A program made the position numbers and the translations under genes. Source: Mesorhizobium wenxiniae (GTDB lineage Bacteria; Pseudomonadota; Alphaproteobacteria; Rhizobiales; Rhizobiaceae). From it: a stretch of DNA of 64,000 bases. The DNA is taken from assembly GCF_002284535.1 (NCBI RefSeq), contig NZ_NPKH01000016.1, positions 310,001 to 374,000 on the forward strand. The letters run 5' to 3'. Below the pieces are notes generated by a model. It saw only the letters and a list, made by a program, of their open reading frames with translations. It did not search any database and was not told the DNA's origin. Each line of letters opens with the position of its first letter. Positions within the stretch are counted from its first letter, which is position 1. Shown here piece after piece: positions 7,746 to 17,277 of this stretch.

Positions 7746-9061
7746 GCGACCGGCCATCGGAATGGGATAAATATCTCCTTGGATCGGTTCTGTTTATATC
7801 GCTGCTGATCGGCGGGGGGACTGCAAGCGGCCTCTATACGGATACGCTGATTGAGGTCGCGGCAATCATCACGGCGGCGGCTGTCTTTTCACAGACCTCT
7901 GGCCAAAGAATCCCGTATACAATTCTGTGGCTGCTTATCTTCGCTGTGGCGTTGGTGATTTTACAAATCGTTCCGTTGCCTGCGGCCATACTCAACGGGT
8001 TGCGGCCGGAGCTGTTGCTCGGAGATCCATGGCTGGCGGGACAGAGCGGATTTCGCTTCGTCAGCGTCGGAGTCGGACGGACGATCGAATGTCTGTTGTA
8101 TCTGGTGGCGTCAGCCGCGTTTTTCTTGAGCGTATTGCGCTTGCGCACCGAGCAGGTTCAAGGGCTTCTGCCTTTCTTTTTTATGGGCGTTATCTGCAAT
8201 GGGTTAGCGGGAGCGATTCAATATTCGCTCTCTGACGACATCGCCATAGAGGGATTGTTGCCGTTTACGATCAACGCCGGGCTTTTTGCCAACCAGAATC
8301 ATTTTGCGGCCTTGCTTTTTGTTTCCATCCCCTTCGTCGTTTATTACGGTCTGTTCCGTGGACATCTCCTGTCAGGATCGCTCGGACTGGTCTCGCTTTT
8401 GCTGCTCCTTTTGGCTGCCGGTTCGCGTGCTGGTGTTCTGATTGGGTTGGCGATTACCGTACTATCGGTTGTCTTTCTTTCAGCACGTTCGAGGGTGAGC
8501 GGACTCAGCATCCTTGCAGTTTTCATAGGACTTTCGGTCTACACGATAGGCGCGTGGACTAGGATCCATGCCGAAGTGGTTGATCCGGCTTTTGGGCGAG
8601 GAGAATTTGCGCGCACCACTATTGAGGGAATAAAGGAGAATTTGGCTACTGGCGTTGGATTTGGGAATTTTCAGAAGGCCTATCAGATATATGAAAAGGA
8701 AGGGATGATTTTCAAGCAATATGTTAATCATGCCCACAACGATTACCTTGAAATAGCCTTCGAGGGTGGGGTTATTGCAATTCTACTGATGATGTTTTAT
8801 TTCATATTACTTCTTGCGGGGCTTGTCAGAATTCGCCGAGATCCACTTCAAAAGGCAGCTTTCCTCTCGGTATCTTTCCTTCTCATCCATTCACTCGTCG
8901 ATTATCCATTGCGGACCGAAGCGCTTGCAATGACGTTTGCCTATATGAACGCCATTATCTTCCACAAAGGATTTGCAGACCGTTTGGCCCAGAAGAACGA
9001 ATTGATCGAGATCGACCATAACGGTGACAAGTTGTTTGTTCCCATCGGAACTTCGTCGTAG
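7742..9061 (+). CDS. O-antigen ligase / Wzy-type polymerase family membrane protein
   Basis: A 439-residue polytopic inner-membrane protein with about ten to twelve hydrophobic segments. It belongs to the Wzy_C/O-antigen ligase family: LLLLLAAGSRAGVLIGLA in the middle, and the large periplasmic loop with GVGFGNFQKAY and NHAHNDYLEIAFEGG, which carries the conserved His/Asp surface of these enzymes. The predicted reaction is polymerisation or transfer of lipid-linked repeat units in the periplasm. Translation appears to start at a TTG that overlaps the previous stop. As the partner of the Wza and Wzc proteins just upstream, a polymerase role is more likely than LPS ligation. Base composition drops visibly in the second half (many A/T-rich codons). 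Confidence 0.85.
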   Translation: MSDRPSEWDKYLLGSVLFISLLIGGGTASGLYTDTLIEVAAIITAAAVFSQTSGQRIPYTILWLLIFAVALVILQIVPLPAAILNGLRPELLLGDPWLAGQSGFRFVSVGVGRTIECLLYLVASAAFFLSVLRLRTEQVQGLLPFFFMGVICNGLAGAIQYSLSDDIAIEGLLPFTINAGLFANQNHFAALLFVSIPFVVYYGLFRGHLLSGSLGLVSLLLLLLAAGSRAGVLIGLAITVLSVVFLSARSRVSGLSILAVFIGLSVYTIGAWTRIHAEVVDPAFGRGEFARTTIEGIKENLATGVGFGNFQKAYQIYEKEGMIFKQYVNHAHNDYLEIAFEGGVIAILLMMFYFILLLAGLVRIRRDPLQKAAFLSVSFLLIHSLVDYPLRTEALAMTFAYMNAIIFHKGFADRLAQKNELIEIDHNGDKLFVPIGTSS

Positions 9062-9534
9062 CGCCTCTTGGCGACGGCTCTGCGAGCTGCCGTTCGCGAC
9101 CGACGGGTCGCTCTCCCAAATTCTAGGGACCGGTATAGCGACTGATCATGGACTTCGAGCGCGGCAGGGCCGGACTGCCATCAAAATCGACAGTGCTGCT
9201 CAATCCACCACTCGTAACCCGCAGGCCACCACTCGTAACCGCAGGAAGTGTAGCCGAGTTGGCGCTGATCTCGGCCCGTCCAGGAATATTTTTCTTGGGC
9301 CACCAAGCCCATCAGCGAGCAGGAATTTCCGGGTTCTCGCCCCAGCGTGGAAAATTCATTCCCGAACCACTCCAAGGCAAGCCTGTCCCGCATTGTTATA
9401 AACCATGGCGATCTGCTAGAACGCCTGCACGAAAATGAGATCGTCCAGAAGTGAAGCTTGAACCGGGCCGCTGAAAATTGCGCCTGATGCATCGATGCAA
9501 GGTCTGGATTGGCACGAGAGAACGCTTACAGTCC
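9062..9534. other. Intergenic region between export cluster and cysD
   Basis: About 470 bases without a convincing gene. It contains a short tandem duplication (separate entry) and a 12-base perfect palindrome TGCATCGATGCA at 9488-9499, close to the cysD start. A promoter for cysDNC-cysQ should lie here. No gene-like pattern was found on either strand. Confidence 0.5.
9205..9245 (+). repeat. Two-copy tandem repeat, unit 20-21 bases
   Basis: A 21-base unit beginning CCACCACTCGTAACC (9205-9225) is repeated immediately at 9226-9245 with a single base missing. The function is unknown. It may be a recent slippage duplication or a paired protein-binding site upstream of cysD. Confidence 0.75.
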
Positions 9535-10440
9535 ATGAACATCGCGCTTACGCACCTTCAGCGGCTCGAGGCTGAATCCATCCATATCTTTCGCGAGGTA
9601 GCGGCGGCCTTCGCCAAGCCGGTCATGCTCTATTCCGTCGGCAAGGATTCCTCGGTTCTGATGCATCTTGCGATGAAGGCGTTTTATCCGGCCAAGCCGC
9701 CCTTTCCCTTTCTCCACGTCGACACGACCTGGAAATTCCGCGAGATGATCGCCTTTCGCGATCAGATGGCGCAAAAGCTCGGTTTCGATCTCCTTGTCCA
9801 CGTTAACGAGGATGGTGTGCGCGACAACATCAATCCCTTCGACCATGGCTCGAACACCCATACGCATGTGATGAAGACCGTGGCGCTGCGGCAGGCGCTC
9901 GACAAATACGGCTTCGATGCAGCCTTTGGCGGTGCCCGGCGCGACGAGGAGAAATCGCGCGCCAAGGAGCGGATCTTCTCCTTCCGCAATGCCCAGCACG
10001 TCTGGGACCCAAAGAACCAGCGGCCGGAGATGTGGAAGATATTCAACACCCGCATCGCGACCGGTGAATCGATCCGGGTGTTTCCGTTGTCGAACTGGAC
10101 CGAACTCGATATCTGGCAGTATATTCTCCAGGAAGACATCCCGATCGTACCGCTCTATTTCGCCAAGGAGCGGCCGGTCGTCGAACGCGACGGCATGCTC
10201 ATTCTGAGGGATGACGACCGTATGGAATTGCGCCCGGGCGAAACAGTGGAGAACCGGCTGGTGCGGTTCCGCACGCTCGGCTGCTATCCGCTGACCGGCG
10301 CGATCGAGTCCGACGCCGATACGCTGGAGGCCATTGTCGGCGAAATGCTGACGGCGCGCACCTCCGAACGGCAGGGCCGCCTGATCGACCGTGATGAAGC
10401 CGGTTCGATGGAAAAGAAGAAGCGCGAGGGGTATTTCTGA
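9535..10440 (+). CDS. cysD: Sulfate adenylyltransferase subunit 2 (CysD)
   Basis: A 301-residue ATP-PP-loop subunit of ATP sulfurylase, which makes adenylyl sulfate (APS) from ATP and sulfate in the cytoplasm. The protein starts with the family hallmark [18 protein letters not shown], followed by the PP-loop region [43 protein letters not shown], the [16 protein letters not shown] motif and the C-terminal [19 protein letters not shown] signature. The start at 9535 matches the usual length; a TTG at 9478 would add 19 unconserved residues. cysNC begins 2 bases after the stop. The same family is called NodP when it serves Nod factor sulfation; nothing nearby suggests a nod cluster. Confidence 0.95.
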   Translation: MNIALTHLQRLEAESIHIFREVAAAFAKPVMLYSVGKDSSVLMHLAMKAFYPAKPPFPFLHVDTTWKFREMIAFRDQMAQKLGFDLLVHVNEDGVRDNINPFDHGSNTHTHVMKTVALRQALDKYGFDAAFGGARRDEEKSRAKERIFSFRNAQHVWDPKNQRPEMWKIFNTRIATGESIRVFPLSNWTELDIWQYILQEDIPIVPLYFAKERPVVERDGMLILRDDDRMELRPGETVENRLVRFRTLGCYPLTGAIESDADTLEAIVGEMLTARTSERQGRLIDRDEAGSMEKKKREGYF

Positions 10441-10442
10441 GC

Positions 10443-12380
10443 ATGCGCCACATCATGGCCGAGAGCCTCGCCCCCACCGACGGCATTCGTGACTATCTGG
10501 CGGTGCAGGAACGAAAGTCGCTGCTGCGCTTCCTGACCTGCGGTTCGGTCGACGACGGCAAGTCGACGCTGATCGGACGCCTGCTTTCGGATACCAAGCA
10601 GATTTTCGAGGACCAGCTTTCCGCGCTCGAGCGTGATTCGCGCAAGCACGGGACGACGGGCGACGACGTCGATTTCGCGCTGCTGGTCGATGGCCTAGAG
10701 GCCGAGCGCGAGCAGGGCATCACCATCGATGTCGCCTATCGCTTTTTCGCCACGCCGAAACGCAAATTCATCGTTGCCGACACACCCGGCCACGAACAAT
10801 ACACGCGCAACATGGCGACGGGCGCGTCGACCGCCGATCTGGCCATCGTGCTGATCGACGCCCGGCAGGGCGTGCTGCGCCAGACAAGGCGCCACTCGAT
10901 CATCGCGTCGCTGCTGGGCATCCGGCACATCGTGCTCGCCGTCAACAAGATCGATCTCGTCGGCTTCGACAAGGCCGTGTTCGAACGCATCATCGAAGAC
11001 TACCGGCAATTTTCGCATCAGCTCGGCTTCGAGACGATCGTGCCCATCCCGATGTCTGCCCGTTATGGCGACAACGTCTCCAGCCGCTCGGACAAGACAG
11101 AATGGTATTCCGGCCCGACGCTGATCGAACATCTGGAAACCGTGTCGGTCGATGACGCCGTTGTCGAACTGCCGTTCCGTTTTCCAGTGCAGTATGTGAA
11201 CCGCCCCAATCTCGATTTTCGCGGTTTCGCCGGCACGATTGCGTCCGGTTCCGTCTCAACAGGCGACGAGGTCGTTGTCGCCAAATCCGGCAAGTCCGCT
11301 CATGTAAGGCGCATCGTCTCGCATGGCGGCGACCTGAGCCAAGCGGTCGCCGGCCAGGCCACCACTCTTGTTCTCGACGACGAGGTCGAGGTCTCGCGCG
11401 GCAATATGCTGGTGTCGCCGGCGGCGCGGCCGCAGGTCGCCGACCAGTTCGCCGCCAACATCGTCTGGTTCGATGAGCATGCGCTGCTGCCGGGCCGCTC
11501 CTACATCCTGCGGACCGAGACCGATCAGACCAGTGCCACCGTCACCGACCTGAAGTACCGCGTCAACGTCAACGACTTTGCCCATGAGGCGGCCAAGTCG
11601 CTCGAAATGAACGAAGTCGGAATTTGCAACATCTCGACTCGGGCGCCGATCGCCTTCGATACTTTCGCCGAGAACCGAACGACCGGCGCCTTCATCCTGA
11701 TCGACCGCATCACCAACGCCACGGTCGGGGCCGGCATGATCCTGCATTCGCTGCGCCGCGCCGAAAACATCCACTGGCAATCGCTCGATGTCGGCAAGCA
11801 CGGCCGTGCCGATCTGAAGAACCAGCGGCCCGCCGTGTTCTGGTTCACCGGGCTCTCGGGCTCGGGCAAGTCGACCATCGCCAATCTTTTTGAGAAGAAG
11901 CTGTTCGCCACCGGCCGGCATACCTACATCCTGGATGGCGATAATGTCCGCCACGGCCTCAATCGCGATCTTGGCTTCACCGACGCCGACCGCGTCGAAA
12001 ACATTCGCCGCGTTGCGGAAGTGGCGCGGCTGATGGCCGATGCCGGGCTGATCGTCATTGTTTCCTTCATTTCGCCATTCAGGGCCGAGCGGCGCATGGC
12101 CAGGGAGTTGATGGCCACCGGTGAATTCGTCGAGGTGTTTGTCGACACACCCTTTGAGGAATGCGCCAGACGCGATCCGAAGGGCCTCTATGCGCGGGCG
12201 TTGAATGGCGAAATCAAGAATTTCACCGGCGTCGATTCACCGTATGAAGCCCCGGAAAACCCCGAAATCCATCTCAAGACACTCGGCAAGTCTGCCGAGG
12301 AGATGGTAGAGGCCCTGGAACTCTGGCTGAACGAGCGTGACATTGCCGAAAACCAATATGATAGCGGCGGCGGCATCTGA
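10443..12380 (+). CDS. cysNC: Bifunctional CysN/CysC: ATP sulfurylase GTPase subunit fused to APS kinase
   Basis: A 645-residue fusion. The N-terminal part is the EF-Tu-like GTPase subunit of ATP sulfurylase, with G1 [15 protein letters not shown] (about residues 34-48), G3 ADTPGHEQY and G4 NKID. It couples GTP hydrolysis to APS formation with CysD. The C-terminal part, from about residue 460, is APS kinase, with P-loop [26 protein letters not shown] and [16 protein letters not shown], making PAPS. The same fusion is known as NodQ in rhizobia. PAPS serves either sulfate reduction or sulfotransferases. An ATG at 10455 is an alternative start. The 3' end overlaps cysQ by 44 bases. Confidence 0.95.
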   Translation: MRHIMAESLAPTDGIRDYLAVQERKSLLRFLTCGSVDDGKSTLIGRLLSDTKQIFEDQLSALERDSRKHGTTGDDVDFALLVDGLEAEREQGITIDVAYRFFATPKRKFIVADTPGHEQYTRNMATGASTADLAIVLIDARQGVLRQTRRHSIIASLLGIRHIVLAVNKIDLVGFDKAVFERIIEDYRQFSHQLGFETIVPIPMSARYGDNVSSRSDKTEWYSGPTLIEHLETVSVDDAVVELPFRFPVQYVNRPNLDFRGFAGTIASGSVSTGDEVVVAKSGKSAHVRRIVSHGGDLSQAVAGQATTLVLDDEVEVSRGNMLVSPAARPQVADQFAANIVWFDEHALLPGRSYILRTETDQTSATVTDLKYRVNVNDFAHEAAKSLEMNEVGICNISTRAPIAFDTFAENRTTGAFILIDRITNATVGAGMILHSLRRAENIHWQSLDVGKHGRADLKNQRPAVFWFTGLSGSGKSTIANLFEKKLFATGRHTYILDGDNVRHGLNRDLGFTDADRVENIRRVAEVARLMADAGLIVIVSFISPFRAERRMARELMATGEFVEVFVDTPFEECARRDPKGLYARALNGEIKNFTGVDSPYEAPENPEIHLKTLGKSAEEMVEALELWLNERDIAENQYDSGGGI

Positions 12381-13182
12381 CGAAGCGATGCTCGGCGTTT
12401 TCGAGCGCATCGCCTTGGCGGCGGGGCGAGAGGTGATGCGCGTCTTCGATGCCGGCTGCGCGGTCGACCAGAAATCAGACAGCTCGCCGGTGACCGAGGC
12501 CGATCGCGAGAGCGAAAAGATCATTCTCGCTGGGCTGCGCGCGGCTTTCCCCGACATCCCTTGTGTGGCTGAGGAAGAGGCATCGACCGGCATCGTGCCG
12601 CCCGACCTCGACGACGCCTTCTTCCTGGTGGATCCGCTCGACGGCACCAAGGAATTCGTCAACCGCAGGACCGACTTCACCGTCAACATCGCGCTCGTTC
12701 GCCACGGCGTGCCGGATATCGGTGTGGTCTTTGCGCCATGCACGCGACGCTTCTTTTCCGGCCGGCCGGGCAGGGCGGAAGCAATCGAAGTCAATGGCGA
12801 CTACCAGATCATCGGCCGTCGGCCGATTTCGGCCAGAACGGGTGTGGCGCCACTGACCGTCGTCGCCAGCCGGTCCCATAATACGCCGGAGACCGAAGCC
12901 TATATTCGCACCGTGGGTGCTGCCGAGATCGTGTCGGTCGGCTCGTCGCTGAAATTCTGTCTTGTCGCCGGCGCCGAGGCCGACGTCTATCCGCGCTTCG
13001 GCCGCACCATGGAATGGGACACCGCGGCCGGCGATGCGGTGCTGCGCGCGGCAGGCGGTATAACGCGCACACTCGATGGTCAGCCGCTGGCCTACGGCAA
13101 GCGCAACCAGAGCGATGACGAGGACTTCGCCAATCCGTATTTCATCGCCAGCGGCAAGCCTGCGGTGTCCAGACCTGTCTAA
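12337..13182 (+). CDS. cysQ: 3'(2'),5'-bisphosphate nucleotidase (CysQ)
   Basis: A 281-residue member of the magnesium-dependent, lithium-sensitive inositol-monophosphatase superfamily. It hydrolyses PAP, the by-product of PAPS use, to AMP. Visible motifs: [12 protein letters not shown] near residue 50, the metal site [13 protein letters not shown] and the second signature [17 protein letters not shown]. The start overlaps cysNC by 44 bases; an internal ATG at 12358 is also possible. Its coupling to cysNC says that PAPS made here is consumed in a reaction that releases PAP, as in sulfotransfer or PAPS reduction. Confidence 0.92.
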   Translation: MTLPKTNMIAAAASDEAMLGVFERIALAAGREVMRVFDAGCAVDQKSDSSPVTEADRESEKIILAGLRAAFPDIPCVAEEEASTGIVPPDLDDAFFLVDPLDGTKEFVNRRTDFTVNIALVRHGVPDIGVVFAPCTRRFFSGRPGRAEAIEVNGDYQIIGRRPISARTGVAPLTVVASRSHNTPETEAYIRTVGAAEIVSVGSSLKFCLVAGAEADVYPRFGRTMEWDTAAGDAVLRAAGGITRTLDGQPLAYGKRNQSDDEDFANPYFIASGKPAVSRPV

Positions 13183-13189
13183 CGACCGT

Positions 13190-14332
13190 CTACGCGGCGG
13201 CGATTTGCGCCGAATTCGAGCCGATATAGTTGCGGATCGTCTCGATGATACGGTCCTGGTCGGCCTCGCCCAGATAGGGGTGCATGGGCAGGCAGAGGAT
13301 GCGCCTCGGCAGCTCCTCCGAAACGGTTAGACCCGTCGGCGTGCGCGGATAGTCGCGGTAGGCGATCTGGCTGTGCAAGGGCTTCACGTAATAGATGACC
13401 GACGGGATGCCCTTGTCCCCGAGATGCGCCTTCAGCCCGTCGCGCTTCGGCGTCTCGATGGCATATTGCGCCCAGGCCGAACGGCCACCTTCCAGGTTGC
13501 GCGCCGTCTTGACGATGTCACCGAGGCCTTCGGCATACCGATTGGCGACCGCCTGCCTGGCAGCCATCTCGTCTTCGAGAATGGTCAGCTTCTCGATCAG
13601 GATCGCCGCCTGCAGCGTATCGAGCCGCGAATTGATTCCGACGCGGACATTGTCATATTGGGTTTCGCCCTTGCCGTGGAAGGCGAACGAGCGAAGTTGC
13701 TCGGCCAGCGCATCGTCATTGGTGAACATCGCGCCGCCGTCGCCATAGCAGCCGAGCGGTTTTGCCGGGTAGAAGCTGGTCGAGCCGACCGCGCCGAACG
13801 AACCGCACATTTTGCCGTCGATCGAGCCGCCGATCGCCTGTGCGGCATCTTCGATCACCATCAGCCCTTCGCGGTTGGCGATCGCCATGATCGCCTCGTA
13901 GTCAGCAGCGAGCCCGAACAGGTCGACGGGAATGATCGCCCTTGGCTTCAGCCGGCCTTCCGCCTTGATCATGGCGATGGCCGCCTCGAGACTGGCGATG
14001 TCGATGTTGTAGGTCTGGGGATCGACATCGACGAAAACCGGCTCAGCCTTGGCCAGCGCCACCACTTCCGCCGTGGCGGCGAAGGTGAAGCTCGGCACGA
14101 ACACCGCGTCACCTGGGCCGATGCCGGCCGCAAACAGCGGCAGCAGCAGTGCGTCAGTGCCGTTGGCGCAGGCTACCACATGCTTGGTGCCGATATAGGC
14201 GGCAAGCTTGTTTTCGAATTCGGTGACTTGGGGGCCGAGAATATAGCGCCCCTCGTCGACGACGCGGTCGATCGCTACTTTCAGCCTGTCGCGGATTCGT
14301 TCGCGCTGCGCGCCTAGATCGATGAACTGCAT
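13190..14332 (-). CDS. DegT/DnrJ/EryC1/StrS-family sugar aminotransferase
   Basis: A 380-residue PLP enzyme that transfers an amino group to a nucleotide-linked keto-sugar. The sequence begins with MQFIDLGAQ and has GPQVTEFE, ACANGTDALLL, PSFTFAATAE, VIEDAAQAIGG and the PLP-lysine segment FYPAKPLGCYGDGGA with Lys191. It resembles the WbpE-like group that makes amino sugars for surface glycans. It faces cysQ tail to tail, with 7 bases between the stops, and is transcribed from its own promoter in the 255-base gap at 14333-14587. Together with the export cluster it suggests an amino-sugar-containing polysaccharide, which is inference. Confidence 0.9.
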   Translation of the reverse strand: MQFIDLGAQRERIRDRLKVAIDRVVDEGRYILGPQVTEFENKLAAYIGTKHVVACANGTDALLLPLFAAGIGPGDAVFVPSFTFAATAEVVALAKAEPVFVDVDPQTYNIDIASLEAAIAMIKAEGRLKPRAIIPVDLFGLAADYEAIMAIANREGLMVIEDAAQAIGGSIDGKMCGSFGAVGSTSFYPAKPLGCYGDGGAMFTNDDALAEQLRSFAFHGKGETQYDNVRVGINSRLDTLQAAILIEKLTILEDEMAARQAVANRYAEGLGDIVKTARNLEGGRSAWAQYAIETPKRDGLKAHLGDKGIPSVIYYVKPLHSQIAYRDYPRTPTGLTVSEELPRRILCLPMHPYLGEADQDRIIETIRNYIGSNSAQIAAA

Positions 14333-14587
14333 GTCGGCCTCAAACGGTACTAGCCAGATAACGGGCCGCTGGTATCAGACTTGGCGCGGCCGAGAAAGCC
14401 GCATGGGCAAAACCGCGAATTGCTCAAGTGTCGCAGCCTGTTACCCGCGATTGCCGGTGTGTCTTTGTCAGACGCCGGAAATCCGGGCTTCGTCGGGCAA
14501 GGTCTGACCTTTGCATCGCATCCTATCCGGTGAGGCGAAACATAAAGTGATCGATCGGCGCAATGCCTTCTGAATGATCCGATCCGG

Positions 14588-15511
14588 TCAGTCGATTTCA
14601 TGCCGCCAGGGCGGATTGGCACCGGCCCGCGACACGGTTACCGCCGCAGCCTTGGCGCCAAGCGCCAGCGCCTTGTGGATGGCGTCTTCCGCCAGATTGG
14701 CGATCGCCTCCTTCGACAGCAGGCCTTGCTCGTGCAGCGAGGCCAGGATGCCGGCGTTGAACGTGTCGCCGGCGCCGACAGTATCGACCACCTCGACCTT
14801 GTCAGGCACGACCGTGACCTTGTGATCCCTGGTGTAGCCGACGGCGCCTTCGCTGCCATGGGTCACGACGATCAGCGTCGGGCCGCGATCCAGCCAGTTG
14901 CGCACGACGTCCTCGTGCGAGCCGGCTTCGCCGAACCAGTTGAGGTCCTCGTCCGACAGCTTCACGATGTCGGCCATCGCCATCATCGAGCGGATGCGCC
15001 TGAGATGCTTGGCCTTGTCCGATATGAAATTCGGCCGAATGTTGGGGTCGAGCATCATGGCGCGGTGGCTGTGCTCGCGCCGCATGAATTCCTCGTAGGC
15101 TGATCCGGCCGGCTCCGAGATCAGGCTGATGGCGCCAAACAGCATGGCTTCGATCTCGCTGCCGAGTTTCGGCAGATCGTCGATGGTCAGCATGCGTCCG
15201 GCTGTGTTTTCATCGTAGAACGTGTAGGTCGCCTGGCCGTTGTCCAGCCGCACGAAAGCAAGCGTGGTCGGCCGGGGCGATGTGTGCGCATAGGTGGAAC
15301 TGACCTTGCTTGCCCCGAGCGCGTCCCTGAACTGGCCGCCGAACAGATCCGACGACAGGCCGGAAAAGAAACCGGCGGGTGCTCCCAGCCGGCCGAGCGC
15401 AATAGCGGTATTGAACACCGCGCCGCCGACATAGGGGGCAAAGGCCGGCTCGCCCTCCGTCGTGGTGCGTGGCAGCATGTCGATCAGGGCTTCGCCGCAA
15501 CAGAGGATCAT
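14588..15511 (-). CDS. PfkB-family sugar kinase, probable fructokinase
   Basis: A 307-residue ribokinase/PfkB-family kinase. The N-terminal signature is MILCCGEALIDMLP, then the GGAVFNTAIALGRLG glycine-rich sugar-binding segment. The C-terminal signature VDTVGAGDTFNAGIL carries the catalytic Asp and anion hole. The likely reaction is ATP-dependent phosphorylation of fructose to fructose-6-phosphate in the cytoplasm. The start overlaps the mutarotase stop by 4 bases (ATGA), so the genes are translationally coupled. It probably takes the role of FrcK in the S. meliloti frcBCAK operon, but is encoded in the divergent transcript here. Confidence 0.88.
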   Translation of the reverse strand: MILCCGEALIDMLPRTTTEGEPAFAPYVGGAVFNTAIALGRLGAPAGFFSGLSSDLFGGQFRDALGASKVSSTYAHTSPRPTTLAFVRLDNGQATYTFYDENTAGRMLTIDDLPKLGSEIEAMLFGAISLISEPAGSAYEEFMRREHSHRAMMLDPNIRPNFISDKAKHLRRIRSMMAMADIVKLSDEDLNWFGEAGSHEDVVRNWLDRGPTLIVVTHGSEGAVGYTRDHKVTVVPDKVEVVDTVGAGDTFNAGILASLHEQGLLSKEAIANLAEDAIHKALALGAKAAAVTVSRAGANPPWRHEID

Positions 15512-15954
15512 GGTTTCCTGGTCTCCGGCGGATAGATCACACCCTTGCGGATGATGATGTTGGCGTAGAGCCGCGGCTCGCTTGTCGCGACGATCGCGTG
15601 CGCGGACCTAACCCGTTGATAGAAGTCGGCGCCGGCAAGCGCAACCACCTTGCGGCCCGGAGCACGCTTGGCGCAGATCGCCTCCATCTCGTGATGAACG
15701 GGATCGGCAAGCAGGGGATTACCTTGGACCGACGCGCGAAACAGCGCCTCCGGCACTGCGTCATCGACAGGCAACACGCTGAGGACGGCGTCGAGCATCG
15801 GAACAAGATGATGACCGTCGGCGCGGATGAGCCGGTGTGCCTGCTCTTTCGCCGGGTAGTTTCCGTCTACAAGGGCGATCTCGTCGCCATGACCCATGGC
15901 ACGCAGCGTCGCCAGAAGCTCCGGACCGAGCAGCACCGGGATTCCGATCAGCAC
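15508..15954 (-). CDS. RbsD/FucU-family sugar mutarotase
   Basis: A 148-residue protein of the D-ribose pyranase/L-fucose mutarotase family, small cytoplasmic enzymes that speed conversion between ring or anomeric forms of a free sugar. The diagnostic segments are MLIGIPVLLGPELLATLRAM, GHGDEIALVDGNYPA with the catalytic His/Asp, and the C-terminal LYANIIIRKGVI. The length is typical for FucU. It lies between the ROK regulator (stop at 15957) and the sugar kinase (4-base overlap), so it should act on the sugar carried by the neighbouring transporter: fructose, or ribose/mannose, which I recall S. meliloti Frc also handles. Confidence 0.87.
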   Translation of the reverse strand: MLIGIPVLLGPELLATLRAMGHGDEIALVDGNYPAKEQAHRLIRADGHHLVPMLDAVLSVLPVDDAVPEALFRASVQGNPLLADPVHHEMEAICAKRAPGRKVVALAGADFYQRVRSAHAIVATSEPRLYANIIIRKGVIYPPETRKP

Positions 15955-15956
15955 GC

Positions 15957-17183
15957 TCAGGCACTCCTGGAAATCATAGTCGAGCCGATAAGGAAGCGCT
16001 CGGAAAGCGGCAGGCTGGCGCCGCCCAGGGCACGTGCATGAATGCCGACAGTCCCCTCGCGAATGGCCGGAAGCTTCAGGCCTTCACCATCGATCTTGCC
16101 GATAGCTTCGACAACGGCATCGACGAGCCGGCGCCGCACGGCCTTCGGCATCCATCCGTCGATCACCGCTGCCTCGAAATCGATAACCGATGACGCCGCC
16201 ACAATGGCATAGGCGAGCGCCTGCGAAGCGCAGGCGATCCAGTCGTCGAGCTCGACGCCGATCTCGCCCCAATCCTCCGGTGACGTCCACAGGTGCGAGG
16301 CCTCGATACCGCGTGCGTTAAGCGCCTTTTCCAGCATGGCAATCGACGCCACGTCGATCAATTGGGCCGGCTTGCCGTCCGGTCCGGGCACCGGCATCGA
16401 ACCCAGCGCGCCGGCATTGCCGGTCGGCCCGCCGAAAAGGTGACCGTTCAGCACGATGCCGCCGCCGGCGAAGGCACCAATATAGAAATAGACGAAGTCG
16501 CGCGCCGCACCCGCCCGGCCGAACACCAGTTCGGCGCCGCAAGCCGAGGTGGCGTCATTCTGCAGGTAGACCGGGAATTCGCACTGCGCCTGGATGTCGG
16601 CGCGGATGTCGCGGTGGCGCCATTCGTCCATGACGTCGCGCGGCGCACCTGCCGTATCGGCCCAGTTCCACAATTCGAACGGCATGGCGATGCCAAGTCC
16701 GGCAATGCGCTTGTCCTGCGCCGAGGTGAGATCGCCGCGCATCGTCTTCATGCCGGAGGTGACGAATTCGACCGTCTCGCGCGGTGCCGGATAGCGGTAG
16801 GAATGCTGCAGCATCGAGCGCACGTTGCCGAGAAAATCGATCAGCACGAGTTCGGCGCTGCGACGGCCGATCTTCAAGCCGATGAAATAGGCACCATCGG
16901 GATTGAGCGCCATCGGAATGGAAGGTTGGCCGATCTTGCCGCGCAACGGCGCCTGACGGACAAGGAGGTTGTCATCCTCGAGCTCACGCATGATGACCGA
17001 AACCGTCTGGGCGGAAAGTCCGGTCATGCGCGCAATGTCGGACTTGGCCAGGCTGCCGTGCTGACGCACCAGCGACAGCACCAGCCGCTCATTGTGGTCC
17101 CGCATGCCGCTCTGGTTGGTGCCGCGGTGAATGCGGCTTTCGGCTGCCTCGGGCGAACCGTGCCTTGTAGTGCCGGTCTCCAC
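15957..17183 (-). CDS. ROK-family transcriptional regulator of the fructose locus
   Basis: A 408-residue repressor-type protein. The GTG start at 17183 has an excellent GGGAGGA site upstream. A winged helix-turn-helix spans about residues 28-85 ([20 protein letters not shown], then [15 protein letters not shown]). A ROK domain follows, with GIGMAFELWNW and [14 protein letters not shown]. The usual ROK zinc motif (CxCGxxGC type) is absent; the corresponding region reads [19 protein letters not shown] without cysteines. It is divergent from frcB across a 214-base gap and heads a transcript with the mutarotase and the kinase. It probably controls both transcripts in response to fructose or its phosphate. 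Confidence 0.88.
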   Translation of the reverse strand: METGTTRHGSPEAAESRIHRGTNQSGMRDHNERLVLSLVRQHGSLAKSDIARMTGLSAQTVSVIMRELEDDNLLVRQAPLRGKIGQPSIPMALNPDGAYFIGLKIGRRSAELVLIDFLGNVRSMLQHSYRYPAPRETVEFVTSGMKTMRGDLTSAQDKRIAGLGIAMPFELWNWADTAGAPRDVMDEWRHRDIRADIQAQCEFPVYLQNDATSACGAELVFGRAGAARDFVYFYIGAFAGGGIVLNGHLFGGPTGNAGALGSMPVPGPDGKPAQLIDVASIAMLEKALNARGIEASHLWTSPEDWGEIGVELDDWIACASQALAYAIVAASSVIDFEAAVIDGWMPKAVRRRLVDAVVEAIGKIDGEGLKLPAIREGTVGIHARALGGASLPLSERFLIGSTMISRSA

Positions 17184-17249
17184 CCCTGTTCCTCCCGTCG
17201 TTTCCCTCAACGCTTTTGGGCCAGAATGGGTGAACGACGCAGCGCTGTC

Positions 17250-17277
17250 AATAATAAATAAGAGTGATTTAATTATT
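17250..17277. promoter_or_regulatory. A/T-rich inverted repeat, candidate ROK operator
   Basis: AATAATAAAT at 17250-17259 pairs with ATTTAATTATT at 17267-17277 across a 7-base centre. ROK regulators such as Mlc and NagC bind comparable A/T-rich dyads. It lies between the divergent ROK gene and frcB and touches the -35 box of frcB, the right place for repression. Confidence 0.5.

Noticed and set aside
9148-9438. Possible small gene covering the tandem repeat before cysD
   Set aside because: It depends on the duplicated unit, has no ribosome binding site and no similarity. Treated as intergenic.
9535-12380. Calling the cysD/cysNC pair nodP/nodQ
   Set aside because: The families are the same, but there is no nod box, nodH or other nodulation gene in the window, so the housekeeping names are safer.
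13373-14317. 314-codon + strand frame opposite the DegT-type aminotransferase
   Set aside because: The minus strand has every aminotransferase motif; the + frame has none.
16293-17261. Long open frame on the + strand opposite the ROK regulator gene
   Set aside because: It mirrors the regulator codon by codon in a high-GC genome, has no family pattern and runs through the ROK helix-turn-helix region. It is an antisense shadow.
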